From: Peptococcaceae bacterium UBA5752
GTDB lineage: Bacteria; Bacillota; Dehalobacteriia; UBA4068
Length of the DNA: 64,000 nt
Assembly: GCA_002419055.1 (NCBI GenBank)
Contig: DIFI01000009.1
Location: forward strand, 434,001 to 498,000
Direction of reading: 5' to 3'
Below, one piece after another: positions 1-7,735 of this stretch. The notes under the pieces were generated by a model that saw nothing but the letters and a program-made list of their open reading frames with translations, ran no database searches and was not told the DNA's origin. The position numbers were made by a program, and so were the translations under genes. Positions within the stretch are counted from its first letter, which is position 1; each line of letters begins with the position of its first letter.

Positions 1-804
1 CAGCGCTAGGCATTTTGCTACATCGGCATCGTCGATATTGCGCCAATATTGATAAAACTCATAAGGCGAAGTCTTTTCAGGATCAAGCCAGACGGCGCCG
101 CTTTCGGTTTTGCCCATCTTTTTACCTGCACTGTTAGTCAAGAGGCTGAAAGTGAGCGCGTGCGCTTCAGCACCTTCAACACGGCGGATCAAATCAGCAC
201 CGGCTAAAATATTAGACCACTGGTCATTACCGCCCATCTCCAGCAGCGCACCGTAACGGCGGTACAATTCGAGAAAGTCGTATGCCTGCATCAGCATGTA
301 ATTGAATTCGAGGAAAGTCAGGCCTTTTTCGAGCCTTGTTTTGAAGCATTCGGCTGTCAGCATCCGATTGACCGAGAATAAACGGCCGTAATCTCGGAGA
401 AAATCAATATAATTAAGCTGCAACAGCCATTCGGCATTATTGACCATAATAGCGCCGTCTTTGTCATCAAAACGTAAAAAGCGCGAAAACTGTGTTTTAA
501 ACTTAACGGCGTTAGCTTCAATTTGTTCTTTTGTTAACATCTTACGCATATCGGTGCGTCCGGAGGGGTCGCCGACCATGGTTGTCCCACCGCCGAGCAA
601 GGCGATTGGCCGATGTCCGGCTTTTTGCATATGCATCATCACAATGATCTGGATAAAGTGACCGACATGGAGGCTGTCCGCGGTAGGGTCAAAGCCGATA
701 TAAAAGGGGACAGGGCCTTTAGCCAACAGCTCCCGTACTTGATCTTCATTAGTAAATTGTTCAATAAATCCACGTTCTTTGAGTATATCAAAAACATTAT
801 TCAT
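1..804 (-). CDS. tyrS: Tyrosyl-tRNA synthetase, N-terminal part (cut by left edge)
   Basis: Charges tRNA-Tyr with tyrosine in the cytoplasm. The reverse strand translates without stops from ATG at 804 to the window edge (268 codons, about two thirds of a TyrRS; the S4-like C-terminus is outside). The class I signature HVGH lies near residue 45, followed by GGGTTMVGDPSGRT, the tyrosine pocket GGNDQWSN and, near the edge, KMGKT, the TyrRS form of the KMSKS loop. The ATG follows GAGAGGGG with suitable spacing, and a near-consensus promoter lies 60-90 bases upstream. The leader is only about 50 nt, too short for the T-box that often controls tyrS in Firmicutes. Identity is secure. Confidence 0.97.
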   Translation of the reverse strand, partial: MNNVFDILKERGFIEQFTNEDQVRELLAKGPVPFYIGFDPTADSLHVGHFIQIIVMMHMQKAGHRPIALLGGGTTMVGDPSGRTDMRKMLTKEQIEANAVKFKTQFSRFLRFDDKDGAIMVNNAEWLLQLNYIDFLRDYGRLFSVNRMLTAECFKTRLEKGLTFLEFNYMLMQAYDFLELYRRYGALLEMGGNDQWSNILAGADLIRRVEGAEAHALTFSLLTNSAGKKMGKTESGAVWLDPEKTSPYEFYQYWRNIDDADVAKCLAL

Positions 805-862
805 ATGAATAAACCCCTCTCGTAAATGCACATTAATTCTTTGGCATTACTTCATTCAATTT

Positions 863-891
863 ATCATAAATTTTTTACTGCTTTTTGTCAA
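863..891 (-). promoter_or_regulatory. Promoter of tyrS
   Basis: On the reverse strand a perfect TTGACA (886-891) and TATGAT (863-868) are separated by 17 bases. The predicted start leaves a leader of roughly 50 nt to the tyrS ATG. Confidence 0.75.
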
Positions 892-921
892 GGAACTATT
901 GAGTATAAAGTAATAGCGTAT

Positions 922-949
922 TTGCATATTTTGCCAGTTGTGATATACT
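922..949 (+). promoter_or_regulatory. Probable promoter of the aldo/keto reductase gene
   Basis: TTGCAT (922-927) and TATACT (944-949) are 16 bases apart, just upstream of the AGGGGGGTG ribosome-binding site at about 967-975. Divergent from the tyrS promoter. Confidence 0.5.
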
Positions 950-981
950 ACAAACAAGTTATTTCTAGGGGGGTGAAGCGG

Positions 982-1935
982 ATGTTAATGAAAAACTGGG
1001 GCAGCACCGGCATTGTCGTTAGCGAATTATGTTTCGGCACTTTGCCGATGGGACCTATACAGGCTAATTTACCATTGCAGGAAGGCGCTGACCTGCTTGT
1101 AGAAGCGATGAATAACGGTATTAACTTTTTTGACGCCGCTCAACTTTATAAAACTTATCCCTATCTCAAAGAGGCGCTCAAACGTTATGATAATGATGTG
1201 GTTATCAGCAGCAAGTCAATGAGCGCCACATATCAGGATATGGAAAAGGCACTGATTGAAGCTATGGAAGGCATTGGCAGGGATTACATCGATGCTTTTA
1301 TGATGCATGGCGGGCGTGATACAGTAGAGCTGTTCGAGCAGCGCCAAGGCGCCTGGGAATGTTTACTGGAATACAAGCGCAAGGGTTATCTGCGAGCAGT
1401 CGGTGTGACAACTCACGACGTTATAGTTGCCGCCGCGGCTGCACAAAAGCCTGACATTGATGTCGTTTTTCCACTGATAAACTTCAAAGGCCTGGGCATT
1501 ATGAACGGTACTGTTGAAGAGATGGCCGCAGCGATTGAACTGGCGCATACTAACGGCAAAGGAGTCTTTGCCATGAAAGTATTAGGCGGCGGAACGATGC
1601 TTGATGAGTTATTGGATGCTATCAAGTTTGCTCGCGACATGGAAGCAATAGATTCACTTGCGATAGGCATGATCAAATCATCTGAATTAGCACTAAATCT
1701 ACGGATATTTAATAACGAAAATTTCGAAAATTTCAGCGAAGACCTGAAAAACGTAAAACTTAACAAAGCTATCAGAATTTTGCCGTTTTGTAAAGGTTGC
1801 GGTGTCTGCGCCCAGACTTGCCCAGGTAGCTGTATAACAATGGTGGACGGTAAACCGCAAATAGATCATACCAATTGTGTTTTATGTGGTTATTGTGCAG
1901 CAAAATGCCCACAATTCAATATCCGTGTTAAATAA
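982..1935 (+). CDS. Aldo/keto reductase with C-terminal 2x[4Fe-4S] ferredoxin domain
   Basis: A 317-residue fusion of an aldo/keto reductase barrel and a bacterial ferredoxin domain; substrate unknown. The AKR tetrad is visible: Asp in NFFDAAQ, Tyr in LYKTYPYL, Lys in ISSKS and His in MMHGG. The last 60 residues hold two CxxCxxCxxxC motifs (CKGCGVCAQTC and CVLCGYCAAKC), each expected to bind a [4Fe-4S] cluster. Start: ATG 982 follows AGGGGGGTGAAGCG; the frame stays open upstream to 826 but without a ribosome-binding site. A close paralogue lies at 34856-35803. The family is common in anaerobes and is usually annotated only as 4Fe-4S-containing aldo/keto reductase; a role in ferredoxin-linked carbonyl reduction is inference. 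Confidence 0.9.
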   Translation: MLMKNWGSTGIVVSELCFGTLPMGPIQANLPLQEGADLLVEAMNNGINFFDAAQLYKTYPYLKEALKRYDNDVVISSKSMSATYQDMEKALIEAMEGIGRDYIDAFMMHGGRDTVELFEQRQGAWECLLEYKRKGYLRAVGVTTHDVIVAAAAAQKPDIDVVFPLINFKGLGIMNGTVEEMAAAIELAHTNGKGVFAMKVLGGGTMLDELLDAIKFARDMEAIDSLAIGMIKSSELALNLRIFNNENFENFSEDLKNVKLNKAIRILPFCKGCGVCAQTCPGSCITMVDGKPQIDHTNCVLCGYCAAKCPQFNIRVK

Positions 1936-1961
1936 ATAGAAAGCAAAGGATCAATATAGCC

Positions 1962-2675
1962 ATGAAAAATGGCAATACCATCGGAATTAAAATATTGTTT
2001 TCGCCGGTACTGTCCGTCTTATACGGTTCACTATTGGTTGAGCAAAAATTAACCGATATTAATTGGATGTATTTTCTGATTACTGCTTTGGCGTGTGTTT
2101 TTCTTACTTGGATGGTTGCAATCATGCCAATGAAGAATAAAATTAGCCGCTTGATCTTTATTGTAATAGCAGGTTGCCCAATCTCCGTTTTTTTGGGCTG
2201 GTGCATGCAGGCGGGCGTCGTATCCTGGCGTCCGGCAGTAGCCTCTTTACCGCTGCTTTTTTTATTAGCCGCGGTGATATTTACTGATGACCTTCTGCGA
2301 TATAATGTTGATAAACGTAATGGTAATTATAGCTTGGTGCATTTTCTTGTTTCAAATTTAAATGATGCAAAATTGGTATTTTCCGGTATTCATGAATGTT
2401 TAATTGATGCTTATATATTGCTTGTTATTTTACTATTGATAAAGATAATACCACCGTTTGCACTATTACCGCTGGCGCTGATACTTGTTTTTAAAGAGCT
2501 TTTTGCACAAATCAGCAAAGCCGCTTATCAAGAAGCTAAATTAATTGATAATGATAACGCACCTAAACCATTACTGCACAAAGTTAAAAGCAATGTATTT
2601 GCATTCTACTTGAAATTCTCGCTTATTTTATCCTTAGGATTAATATTTGATAAAGTTTATTTTATATTTAATTGA
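1962..2675 (+). CDS. Orphan integral membrane protein, weakly UbiA-like
   Basis: 237 residues with about six to seven hydrophobic segments; not confidently recognised. The segment TDDLLRYNVDKRNGN after a hydrophobic helix (about residues 107-121) resembles the second Asp-rich loop of UbiA/MenA prenyltransferases (N-D-x-x-D-x-x-x-D-x-x-x-G). The first Asp-rich motif of that family is absent, and the protein is shorter than the usual 280-300 residues. It could be a diverged or degraded UbiA homologue or an unrelated membrane protein. It starts 26 bases after the aldo/keto reductase stop, with AAAGGATC upstream, so the two may be co-transcribed. No terminator is visible after it. Confidence 0.6.
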   Translation: MKNGNTIGIKILFSPVLSVLYGSLLVEQKLTDINWMYFLITALACVFLTWMVAIMPMKNKISRLIFIVIAGCPISVFLGWCMQAGVVSWRPAVASLPLLFLLAAVIFTDDLLRYNVDKRNGNYSLVHFLVSNLNDAKLVFSGIHECLIDAYILLVILLLIKIIPPFALLPLALILVFKELFAQISKAAYQEAKLIDNDNAPKPLLHKVKSNVFAFYLKFSLILSLGLIFDKVYFIFN

Positions 2676-2704
2676 TAAACATTACTACTTGTTGTTTTTT
2701 CTAA

Positions 2705-2789
2705 TTAGGTTATAGAAAATAAAGGCAAAATTAAAGGATTTATACTAAATTTCGCCAAATATTTAATGTTATAGATAAAAGTAACCTAA
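2705..2789 (+). promoter_or_regulatory. Possible structured leader of the purine operon
   Basis: An 8-bp perfect outer stem (2705-2712 with 2782-2789) encloses a hairpin (2724-2732 with 2748-2756, one mismatch) and ends about 20 bases before the purE start. It does not match the guanine/adenine or PRPP aptamer cores as I know them. It may be a regulatory RNA or chance in AT-rich DNA. Confidence 0.3.
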
Positions 2790-2808
2790 CGTATATGGAG
2801 GTAAAAAA

Positions 2809-3336
2809 ATGACAGCAAAAGTATTAATTATTATGGGAAGCGATTCCGATCTGCCGATTATGCAACCGGCGATGGATTTTTTAGATTCCTTAGCTATCGA
2901 ATATTCGGTACACATTTCTTCGGCGCATAGGCTGCCGGAAAAAACAGCAGCTATGTCTGCCAGTGCAGAGAAGAATGGCTTTCAGGTGATTATTGCCGCC
3001 GCCGGAGGTGCTGCACATCTTGCCGGAGTAATCGCGGCTTTAACGGTATTGCCGGTTATTGGTGTTCCGATTAAGACGGATACCCTCTTAGGCGTTGATT
3101 CATTGTATTCAATGGTGCAAATGCCTTCAGGCATACCAGTGGCAACTGTATCTATTAATGGCGCCAAAAACTCTGCGATCTTGGCGGCCCAAATACTCGC
3201 TGTCGGCGATAATACCGTCAGAGAACAAATCCGTGCCTATAAGAAAGAATTAGCCGAGCAGGTTGAATCGAAAGATGCGCGCTTGCAGGCTGCTCTTGCA
3301 CAACAGCCGGAGAAAGAACCATCATATTTTCTATAA
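2809..3336 (+). CDS. purE: N5-carboxyaminoimidazole ribonucleotide mutase PurE
   Basis: Converts N5-CAIR to CAIR in de novo purine synthesis. 175 residues, normal for class I PurE. The signature MGSDSDLP lies at residues 9-16 and SAHR in the phosphate loop near residue 44; AAAGGAAHLAGV and the conserved MPSGIPVATV segment follow. ATG follows GGAGG with 7-base spacing. It is the first gene of the purine operon and purB starts 37 bases downstream. No purK lies nearby, so either CAIR is made by direct carboxylation or purK is elsewhere. Confidence 0.97.
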   Translation: MTAKVLIIMGSDSDLPIMQPAMDFLDSLAIEYSVHISSAHRLPEKTAAMSASAEKNGFQVIIAAAGGAAHLAGVIAALTVLPVIGVPIKTDTLLGVDSLYSMVQMPSGIPVATVSINGAKNSAILAAQILAVGDNTVREQIRAYKKELAEQVESKDARLQAALAQQPEKEPSYFL

Positions 3337-3373
3337 GTTATCAAACTAAATATTAAGACACGGAGGATAAGAT

Positions 3374-4666
3374 ATGATTTCGAGATATACTCTGCCGGAA
3401 ATGGGAAAAGTATTCAGCGATGAAAACCGATTACAGCGAATGTTGGATGTTGAGGTATATGCCTGCGAGGCGATGGCGGATATCGGTTTAATCCCTAAGG
3501 AAGCTTATCAGGATATTAAAGAAAAAGCAAAATTTGATATAAATCGGGTTAGCGAGATTGAGGAAATTACCAAACATGATGTAATAGCATTTCTGACTGC
3601 GGTTGGAGAAAATGTTGGCGATAGTTCAAAATATATTCATCTGGGCATGACATCATCCGATATACTTGATACCGGTCTATCTCTGCAAATGAAGCAGGCT
3701 GCTGATTTACTTCTGGGCAGGCTAAATAAGCTGCGTGAAGTATTGACAACTCAAGCGTTACGTCATAAATATACATTGATGATGGGCCGTACTCACGGCA
3801 TCCATGCCGAGCCGATTACTTTTGGCCTCAAAATGGCGCTCTGGATAATGGAAGTTGACAGATCTATCCAACGTCTAACTAATGCCCAAGAAGTAATTTC
3901 CGTTGGCAAAATATCCGGCGCTGTCGGTACCTTTGCCAATATTGACCCACAGATCGAAACTTTTGTTTGCCGCCGCTTAGGATTACATCCGGCAAGTGTT
4001 TCAACGCAAGTTTTACAGCGCGACCGTCATGCGGAATTTTTGACTACTCTGGCAATCATCGGTGGAAGCCTGGAGAAGTTTGCCACAGAGCTGCGCAATT
4101 TGCAGCGCACCGATATTCTTGAGGTAGAGGAGTGTTTCACCAAAGGACAGAAGGGCTCTTCAGCTATGCCGCACAAGCGTAACCCGATTACTTCCGAGCG
4201 AATTGCCGGTCTTTCTCGAGTACTGCGCGGTAATGCGTTGGCATCAATGGAAAACATTTCGCTGTGGCATGAACGTGATATTACTCATTCATCGGTTGAA
4301 CGGGTTATTATTCCAGATAGCTGCATTTTACTTGATTATATGCTTCATCTCTTTATTCGTTTAATGGAGAATCTGATCGTTTATCCTGATAATATGCGTG
4401 CCAATATCGAAAAGACACATGGTCTGGTATTCTCCCAAAGAGTAATGCTGGCGCTGGTTGATAAGGGAATCATGCGTGAAGTCGCTTACGAATGGGTACA
4501 ACGAAATGCGCTTAAATCCTGGGAGCAGCATATTGATTTTCAATACCTAATTTTAGAGGACAAGGATATTATGAGCCTGCTTAACAGCGATGAAGTAACA
4601 GCGCTGTTCGACTACAATTATCATACCAAAAATATAGATTTTATTTTCCGCCGGGCAGGCTTATAA
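3374..4666 (+). CDS. purB: Adenylosuccinate lyase PurB
   Basis: Cleaves SAICAR to AICAR plus fumarate and adenylosuccinate to AMP plus fumarate. 430 residues, normal length. The fumarase/aspartase superfamily signature GSSAMPHKRNP is near residue 258, with the catalytic Ser in its flexible loop; MTSSDILDT (near 93) and GRTHGIHAEP (near 138) supply the other active-site segments. ATG follows CGGAGGATAAG. Second gene of the purine operon, directly followed by purC. Confidence 0.97.
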   Translation: MISRYTLPEMGKVFSDENRLQRMLDVEVYACEAMADIGLIPKEAYQDIKEKAKFDINRVSEIEEITKHDVIAFLTAVGENVGDSSKYIHLGMTSSDILDTGLSLQMKQAADLLLGRLNKLREVLTTQALRHKYTLMMGRTHGIHAEPITFGLKMALWIMEVDRSIQRLTNAQEVISVGKISGAVGTFANIDPQIETFVCRRLGLHPASVSTQVLQRDRHAEFLTTLAIIGGSLEKFATELRNLQRTDILEVEECFTKGQKGSSAMPHKRNPITSERIAGLSRVLRGNALASMENISLWHERDITHSSVERVIIPDSCILLDYMLHLFIRLMENLIVYPDNMRANIEKTHGLVFSQRVMLALVDKGIMREVAYEWVQRNALKSWEQHIDFQYLILEDKDIMSLLNSDEVTALFDYNYHTKNIDFIFRRAGL

Positions 4667-4691
4667 GCGATTAAAAAGGGAGGCTTTACAA

Positions 4692-5399
4692 ATGGTCAAA
4701 AAGTTAGAAATGATTTATGAAGGCAAGGCGAAGCGTGTTTATCGCACCGATGATCCAACACTGGCTTGGATTGAATATAAAGATGATGCGACTGCGTTTG
4801 ATGGCAAGAAAAAGGCTCAGATAATGAACAAGGGTATTCTTAATAATAAAATCTCTACTATTTTCTTTAATTTGCTTAAAGATAATGGCGTGGATTCTCA
4901 TTTTGTTGAAAGCATCTCGGGCACAGAACAGATTGTTAAGATTCTCAAGATTATCCCTGTCGAAGTGGTTGTGCGTAATATAGCGGCCGGTTCTTTAGCT
5001 AAGCGGTTAGGCCTTGACGAAGGCACCCCGATGTCTGAGACGGTATTAGAATGGTATTATAAAAATGACGCACTTGGTGATCCTTTGATCAATGATTATC
5101 ATATCGCGGCTATGAAAATAGCAACGCCGGAACAAATGCAGCAGATAGCTGCAACAGCGCTGAAAGTTAACCAGATACTCAGCAAATATCTGGCTGCGCG
5201 GAAAATTGATCTGGTAGATTTTAAGCTAGAATTTGGCCTCTTTAACGGCGAGGTTCTGTTGGGTGATGAGATTTCTCCCGATACATGTCGTTTCTGGGAC
5301 AGTGATACCAAGATGAAACTTGACAAAGACCGTTTTCGTCGTGACTTAGGCGGAGTGGAAGAAGCGTATCAGGAAATTTTGCGTAGACTCAGCGAATAA
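4692..5399 (+). CDS. purC: SAICAR synthetase PurC
   Basis: ATP-dependent ligation of CAIR and aspartate to SAICAR. 235 residues, the compact bacterial form. Visible family motifs are YEGKAKRVY at the N-terminus (ATP-binding region), EVVVRNIAAGS near residue 95 and GEVLLGDEISPDTCRFWD near residue 185. ATG follows GGGAGGCTTTACAA. 26 bases separate it from purM. Confidence 0.97.
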   Translation: MVKKLEMIYEGKAKRVYRTDDPTLAWIEYKDDATAFDGKKKAQIMNKGILNNKISTIFFNLLKDNGVDSHFVESISGTEQIVKILKIIPVEVVVRNIAAGSLAKRLGLDEGTPMSETVLEWYYKNDALGDPLINDYHIAAMKIATPEQMQQIAATALKVNQILSKYLAARKIDLVDFKLEFGLFNGEVLLGDEISPDTCRFWDSDTKMKLDKDRFRRDLGGVEEAYQEILRRLSE

Positions 5400-5425
5400 A
5401 ACTAAACGGCGCGGAGGAAAATCGA

Positions 5426-6442
5426 ATGGCAGTAACCTATAAAGACGCCGGCGTCAATATTGATGCCGGAAACAAAGCGGTAGAATTAATGAAGGCCAGT
5501 GTGCGCCGTACATTTCGTCCGGAAGTGCTGACAGACCTTGGTAGCTTTGCCGGTTTGTTTGCTTTGGACAAGAATAAATATAACGAACCTGTGCTTTTGG
5601 CCGGTACCGATGGCGTTGGTACTAAGTTAAAAATCGCCATTCTCTGCGATAAACATGATACGATTGGCATCGACGCGGTGGCCATGTGTGTCAACGATAT
5701 TTTGGTTCAGGGAGCCGAACCGTTATTTTTCCTTGATTATATTGCGGTAGGTAGCCTTGATCCGGCCAAAGTTGCAACAATTGTCGGCGGTGTTGCCGAA
5801 GGTTGCTTGCAATCCGGTTGCGCTTTGATCGGCGGCGAAACGGCGGAGATGCCAGGGCTTTATGCACAGGATGAATACGATATAGCTGGTTTTGCCGTTG
5901 GTATTGCTGAAAAGAGCAAATTATTGACTGGCAACGATATAGTTGCCGGTGATTTGGTTTTTGGGCTGCCTTCTTCGGGCATTCATTCCAATGGTTTTTC
6001 CTTGGTGAGAAAAATATTCTTCGACCATGTCAAATATAACGTTGATAAATATATTGAGGAGTTAGCTATGCCTTTAGGCGAAGCATTACTGACACCGACG
6101 CGCATTTATGTTAAACAAGTGCTTCCGGTGATTAACGCAGGACTTGTTAAAGGCATGGCACATATTACAGGCGGTGGCTTACTGGAAAATATCCCTCGGG
6201 TTTTGCCGGAAGGTGTGAGCGTTATTATTAATAAAGATGCCTGGCAAGTGCCACCGGTATTTCAATTGATGCAGAAACTCGGCGATGTGCCTGATGCCGA
6301 GATGAACAGAGTTTTTAACATGGGTATAGGGTTAGCTATGATTGTTGCCCAAGCGAATGCTGATGCACTATTGCAAGTTTTACCGGAAGCAATTTTAATT
6401 GGTAAAACAGTAGTCGGAAACAGGGAAGTGCAGGTGTTTTAA
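5426..6442 (+). CDS. purM: AIR synthetase PurM
   Basis: ATP-dependent cyclisation of FGAM to AIR. 338 residues, the usual length. Conserved blocks are AGTDGVGTKLK near residue 60, DAVAMCVNDILVQGAEPLFF near residue 85, GGETAEMPG near 145, GLPSSGIHSNG near 180 and the C-terminal MAHITGGGLLENIPR. ATG follows GCGGAGGAAAATCGA. Most purine operons carry purF just before purM; it is not here. purN starts one base after the purM stop. Confidence 0.97.
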   Translation: MAVTYKDAGVNIDAGNKAVELMKASVRRTFRPEVLTDLGSFAGLFALDKNKYNEPVLLAGTDGVGTKLKIAILCDKHDTIGIDAVAMCVNDILVQGAEPLFFLDYIAVGSLDPAKVATIVGGVAEGCLQSGCALIGGETAEMPGLYAQDEYDIAGFAVGIAEKSKLLTGNDIVAGDLVFGLPSSGIHSNGFSLVRKIFFDHVKYNVDKYIEELAMPLGEALLTPTRIYVKQVLPVINAGLVKGMAHITGGGLLENIPRVLPEGVSVIINKDAWQVPPVFQLMQKLGDVPDAEMNRVFNMGIGLAMIVAQANADALLQVLPEAILIGKTVVGNREVQVF

Positions 6443-6443
6443 T

Positions 6444-7124
6444 ATGAATTTAGTTGAAGAGGGCGTTGCTGATTCGGTTGCTGCGGCTTTAGCAGTGATG
6501 GCAGAGGTCGGTCGGCCGTCTCTGAAATTGGCAGTATTGGCAAGCGGCAGAGGATCCAATCTCCAGGCAATAGTTGATAATATAGAAAAAGGCAGGATTA
6601 ATGCCGAGATAGTCTTGGTATTGAGTGATAACCCCAATGCCTACGCGTTGAAAATAGCGAAGGATCATTTTATAACTACGCAAGTATTACCATTTCAAAA
6701 GGGTGGTGATCGCAGCAAATATGGCATTGCTCTTGCAGAAAAGGTAACTGCCTCCGGAGCCGAACTGGTAGTATTGGCGGGATTTATGCGAATTTTACCA
6801 AATGCTTTCCTTGATATGTTTCCGCAAAAGATTATCAATATTCATCCGGCGCTATTACCATCATTCCCTGGTATGCACGCGCAGGAACAGGCATTTGTCT
6901 ATGGAGTAAAAGTTTCCGGTTGTACTGTTCATTTTGTTGATGCCGGTGTAGATACAGGACCCATTATTGCTCAAAGAGCTGTTGATATCGGTAGTTGCAA
7001 AGACGCCGATGAGGTTGCAGATGCAATACTGGTTGAGGAACATAAATTATATTCAGAGGTGTTATCTTATTTTGCTGCCGGTTGGGTGAAGATTGAAAAC
7101 GGCAGAGTAATTATTGAAAAATAA
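6444..7124 (+). CDS. purN: GAR formyltransferase PurN
   Basis: Transfers formyl from 10-formyl-THF to GAR. Motifs: LASGRGSNLQAI (phosphate binding), IHPALLPSFPG with the catalytic His, and HFVDAGVDTGPII with the catalytic Asp. At 226 residues it carries about 23 extra N-terminal residues (family about 190-210), because the ATG at 6444 is the one linked to AGGTG near the purM stop. An internal ATG at 6498 would give the usual length but has no ribosome-binding site. I keep 6444 with moderate certainty for the start; function is secure. Confidence 0.95.
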   Translation: MNLVEEGVADSVAAALAVMAEVGRPSLKLAVLASGRGSNLQAIVDNIEKGRINAEIVLVLSDNPNAYALKIAKDHFITTQVLPFQKGGDRSKYGIALAEKVTASGAELVVLAGFMRILPNAFLDMFPQKIINIHPALLPSFPGMHAQEQAFVYGVKVSGCTVHFVDAGVDTGPIIAQRAVDIGSCKDADEVADAILVEEHKLYSEVLSYFAAGWVKIENGRVIIEK

Positions 7125-7138
7125 ACGGAGGATTGCAG

Positions 7139-7732
7139 ATGAAAAAAAGAGCCGTTATAAGTGTTTCAGATAAGACAGGGGTTGTCGACTTTGCCCGCCA
7201 ATTGGTAGCTCTTGATTATGAAATAGTATCTACCGGTGGTACGTTTAAAGCGATTAAAGAAGCAGGTATCCCGGTTACTTATGTCAGCGATATTACAGGA
7301 TTTCCAGAGATATTAGGCGGCAGAGTGAAGACTCTGCATCCGAAAATCCATGGCGGTATTTTGGCTATGCGGACGCCGGATCATCTGGCACAACTTGAAG
7401 AGAATAGTATTGTTCCTATTGATATCGTCGTGGTAAATCTTTATCCTTTCAGAGAAACGATTGCCAAACCTGATGCAACTTTAGAAGATGCGGTAGAAAA
7501 TATCGATATTGGTGGCCCCTGTATGGTGCGGGCAGCAGCTAAAAATCATAAATACGTTACTATTGTAATTAACCCGAAACGTTATGTAGAAATTATAGAC
7601 AAGCTGAAACATGGCGAAATTGATTACAAAATGCGGCTTGAGCTTGCGACGGAAGCTTATACTCATACGGCTGAGTATGACACTGCAATCAGCCAGTATT
7701 TGCGTACAAAGATCAGCAAACAGGAGGCTTAA
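7139..7732 (+). CDS. purH: Stand-alone IMP cyclohydrolase (N-terminal half of PurH only)
   Basis: Closes FAICAR to IMP, the last purine step. Only the MGS-like IMP cyclohydrolase domain is present: RVKTLHPKIHGGIL near residue 64, NLYPF near 102, ENIDIGGPCMVRAAAKN near 120, and HTAEYDTAISQYL at the end. The reading frame stops at 197 residues, and purD begins within 4 bases, so the AICAR transformylase domain of normal bifunctional PurH (about 510 residues) is absent, with no remnant in any frame. The real start is ATG 7139 after CGGAGGATTGCAG (a TTG at 7133 overlaps the spacing). The transformylase must be supplied by another gene outside the window (inference). Confidence 0.93.
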   Translation: MKKRAVISVSDKTGVVDFARQLVALDYEIVSTGGTFKAIKEAGIPVTYVSDITGFPEILGGRVKTLHPKIHGGILAMRTPDHLAQLEENSIVPIDIVVVNLYPFRETIAKPDATLEDAVENIDIGGPCMVRAAAKNHKYVTIVINPKRYVEIIDKLKHGEIDYKMRLELATEAYTHTAEYDTAISQYLRTKISKQEA

Positions 7733-7735
7733 TTG

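Noticed and set aside
440..825. Plus-strand ORFs over the left end
   Set aside because: Antisense to the clearly recognisable tyrS; no family features.
2690..2808. Guanine/adenine or PRPP riboswitch before purE
   Set aside because: Conserved core blocks of these aptamers are absent; listed only as an unassigned structured leader.
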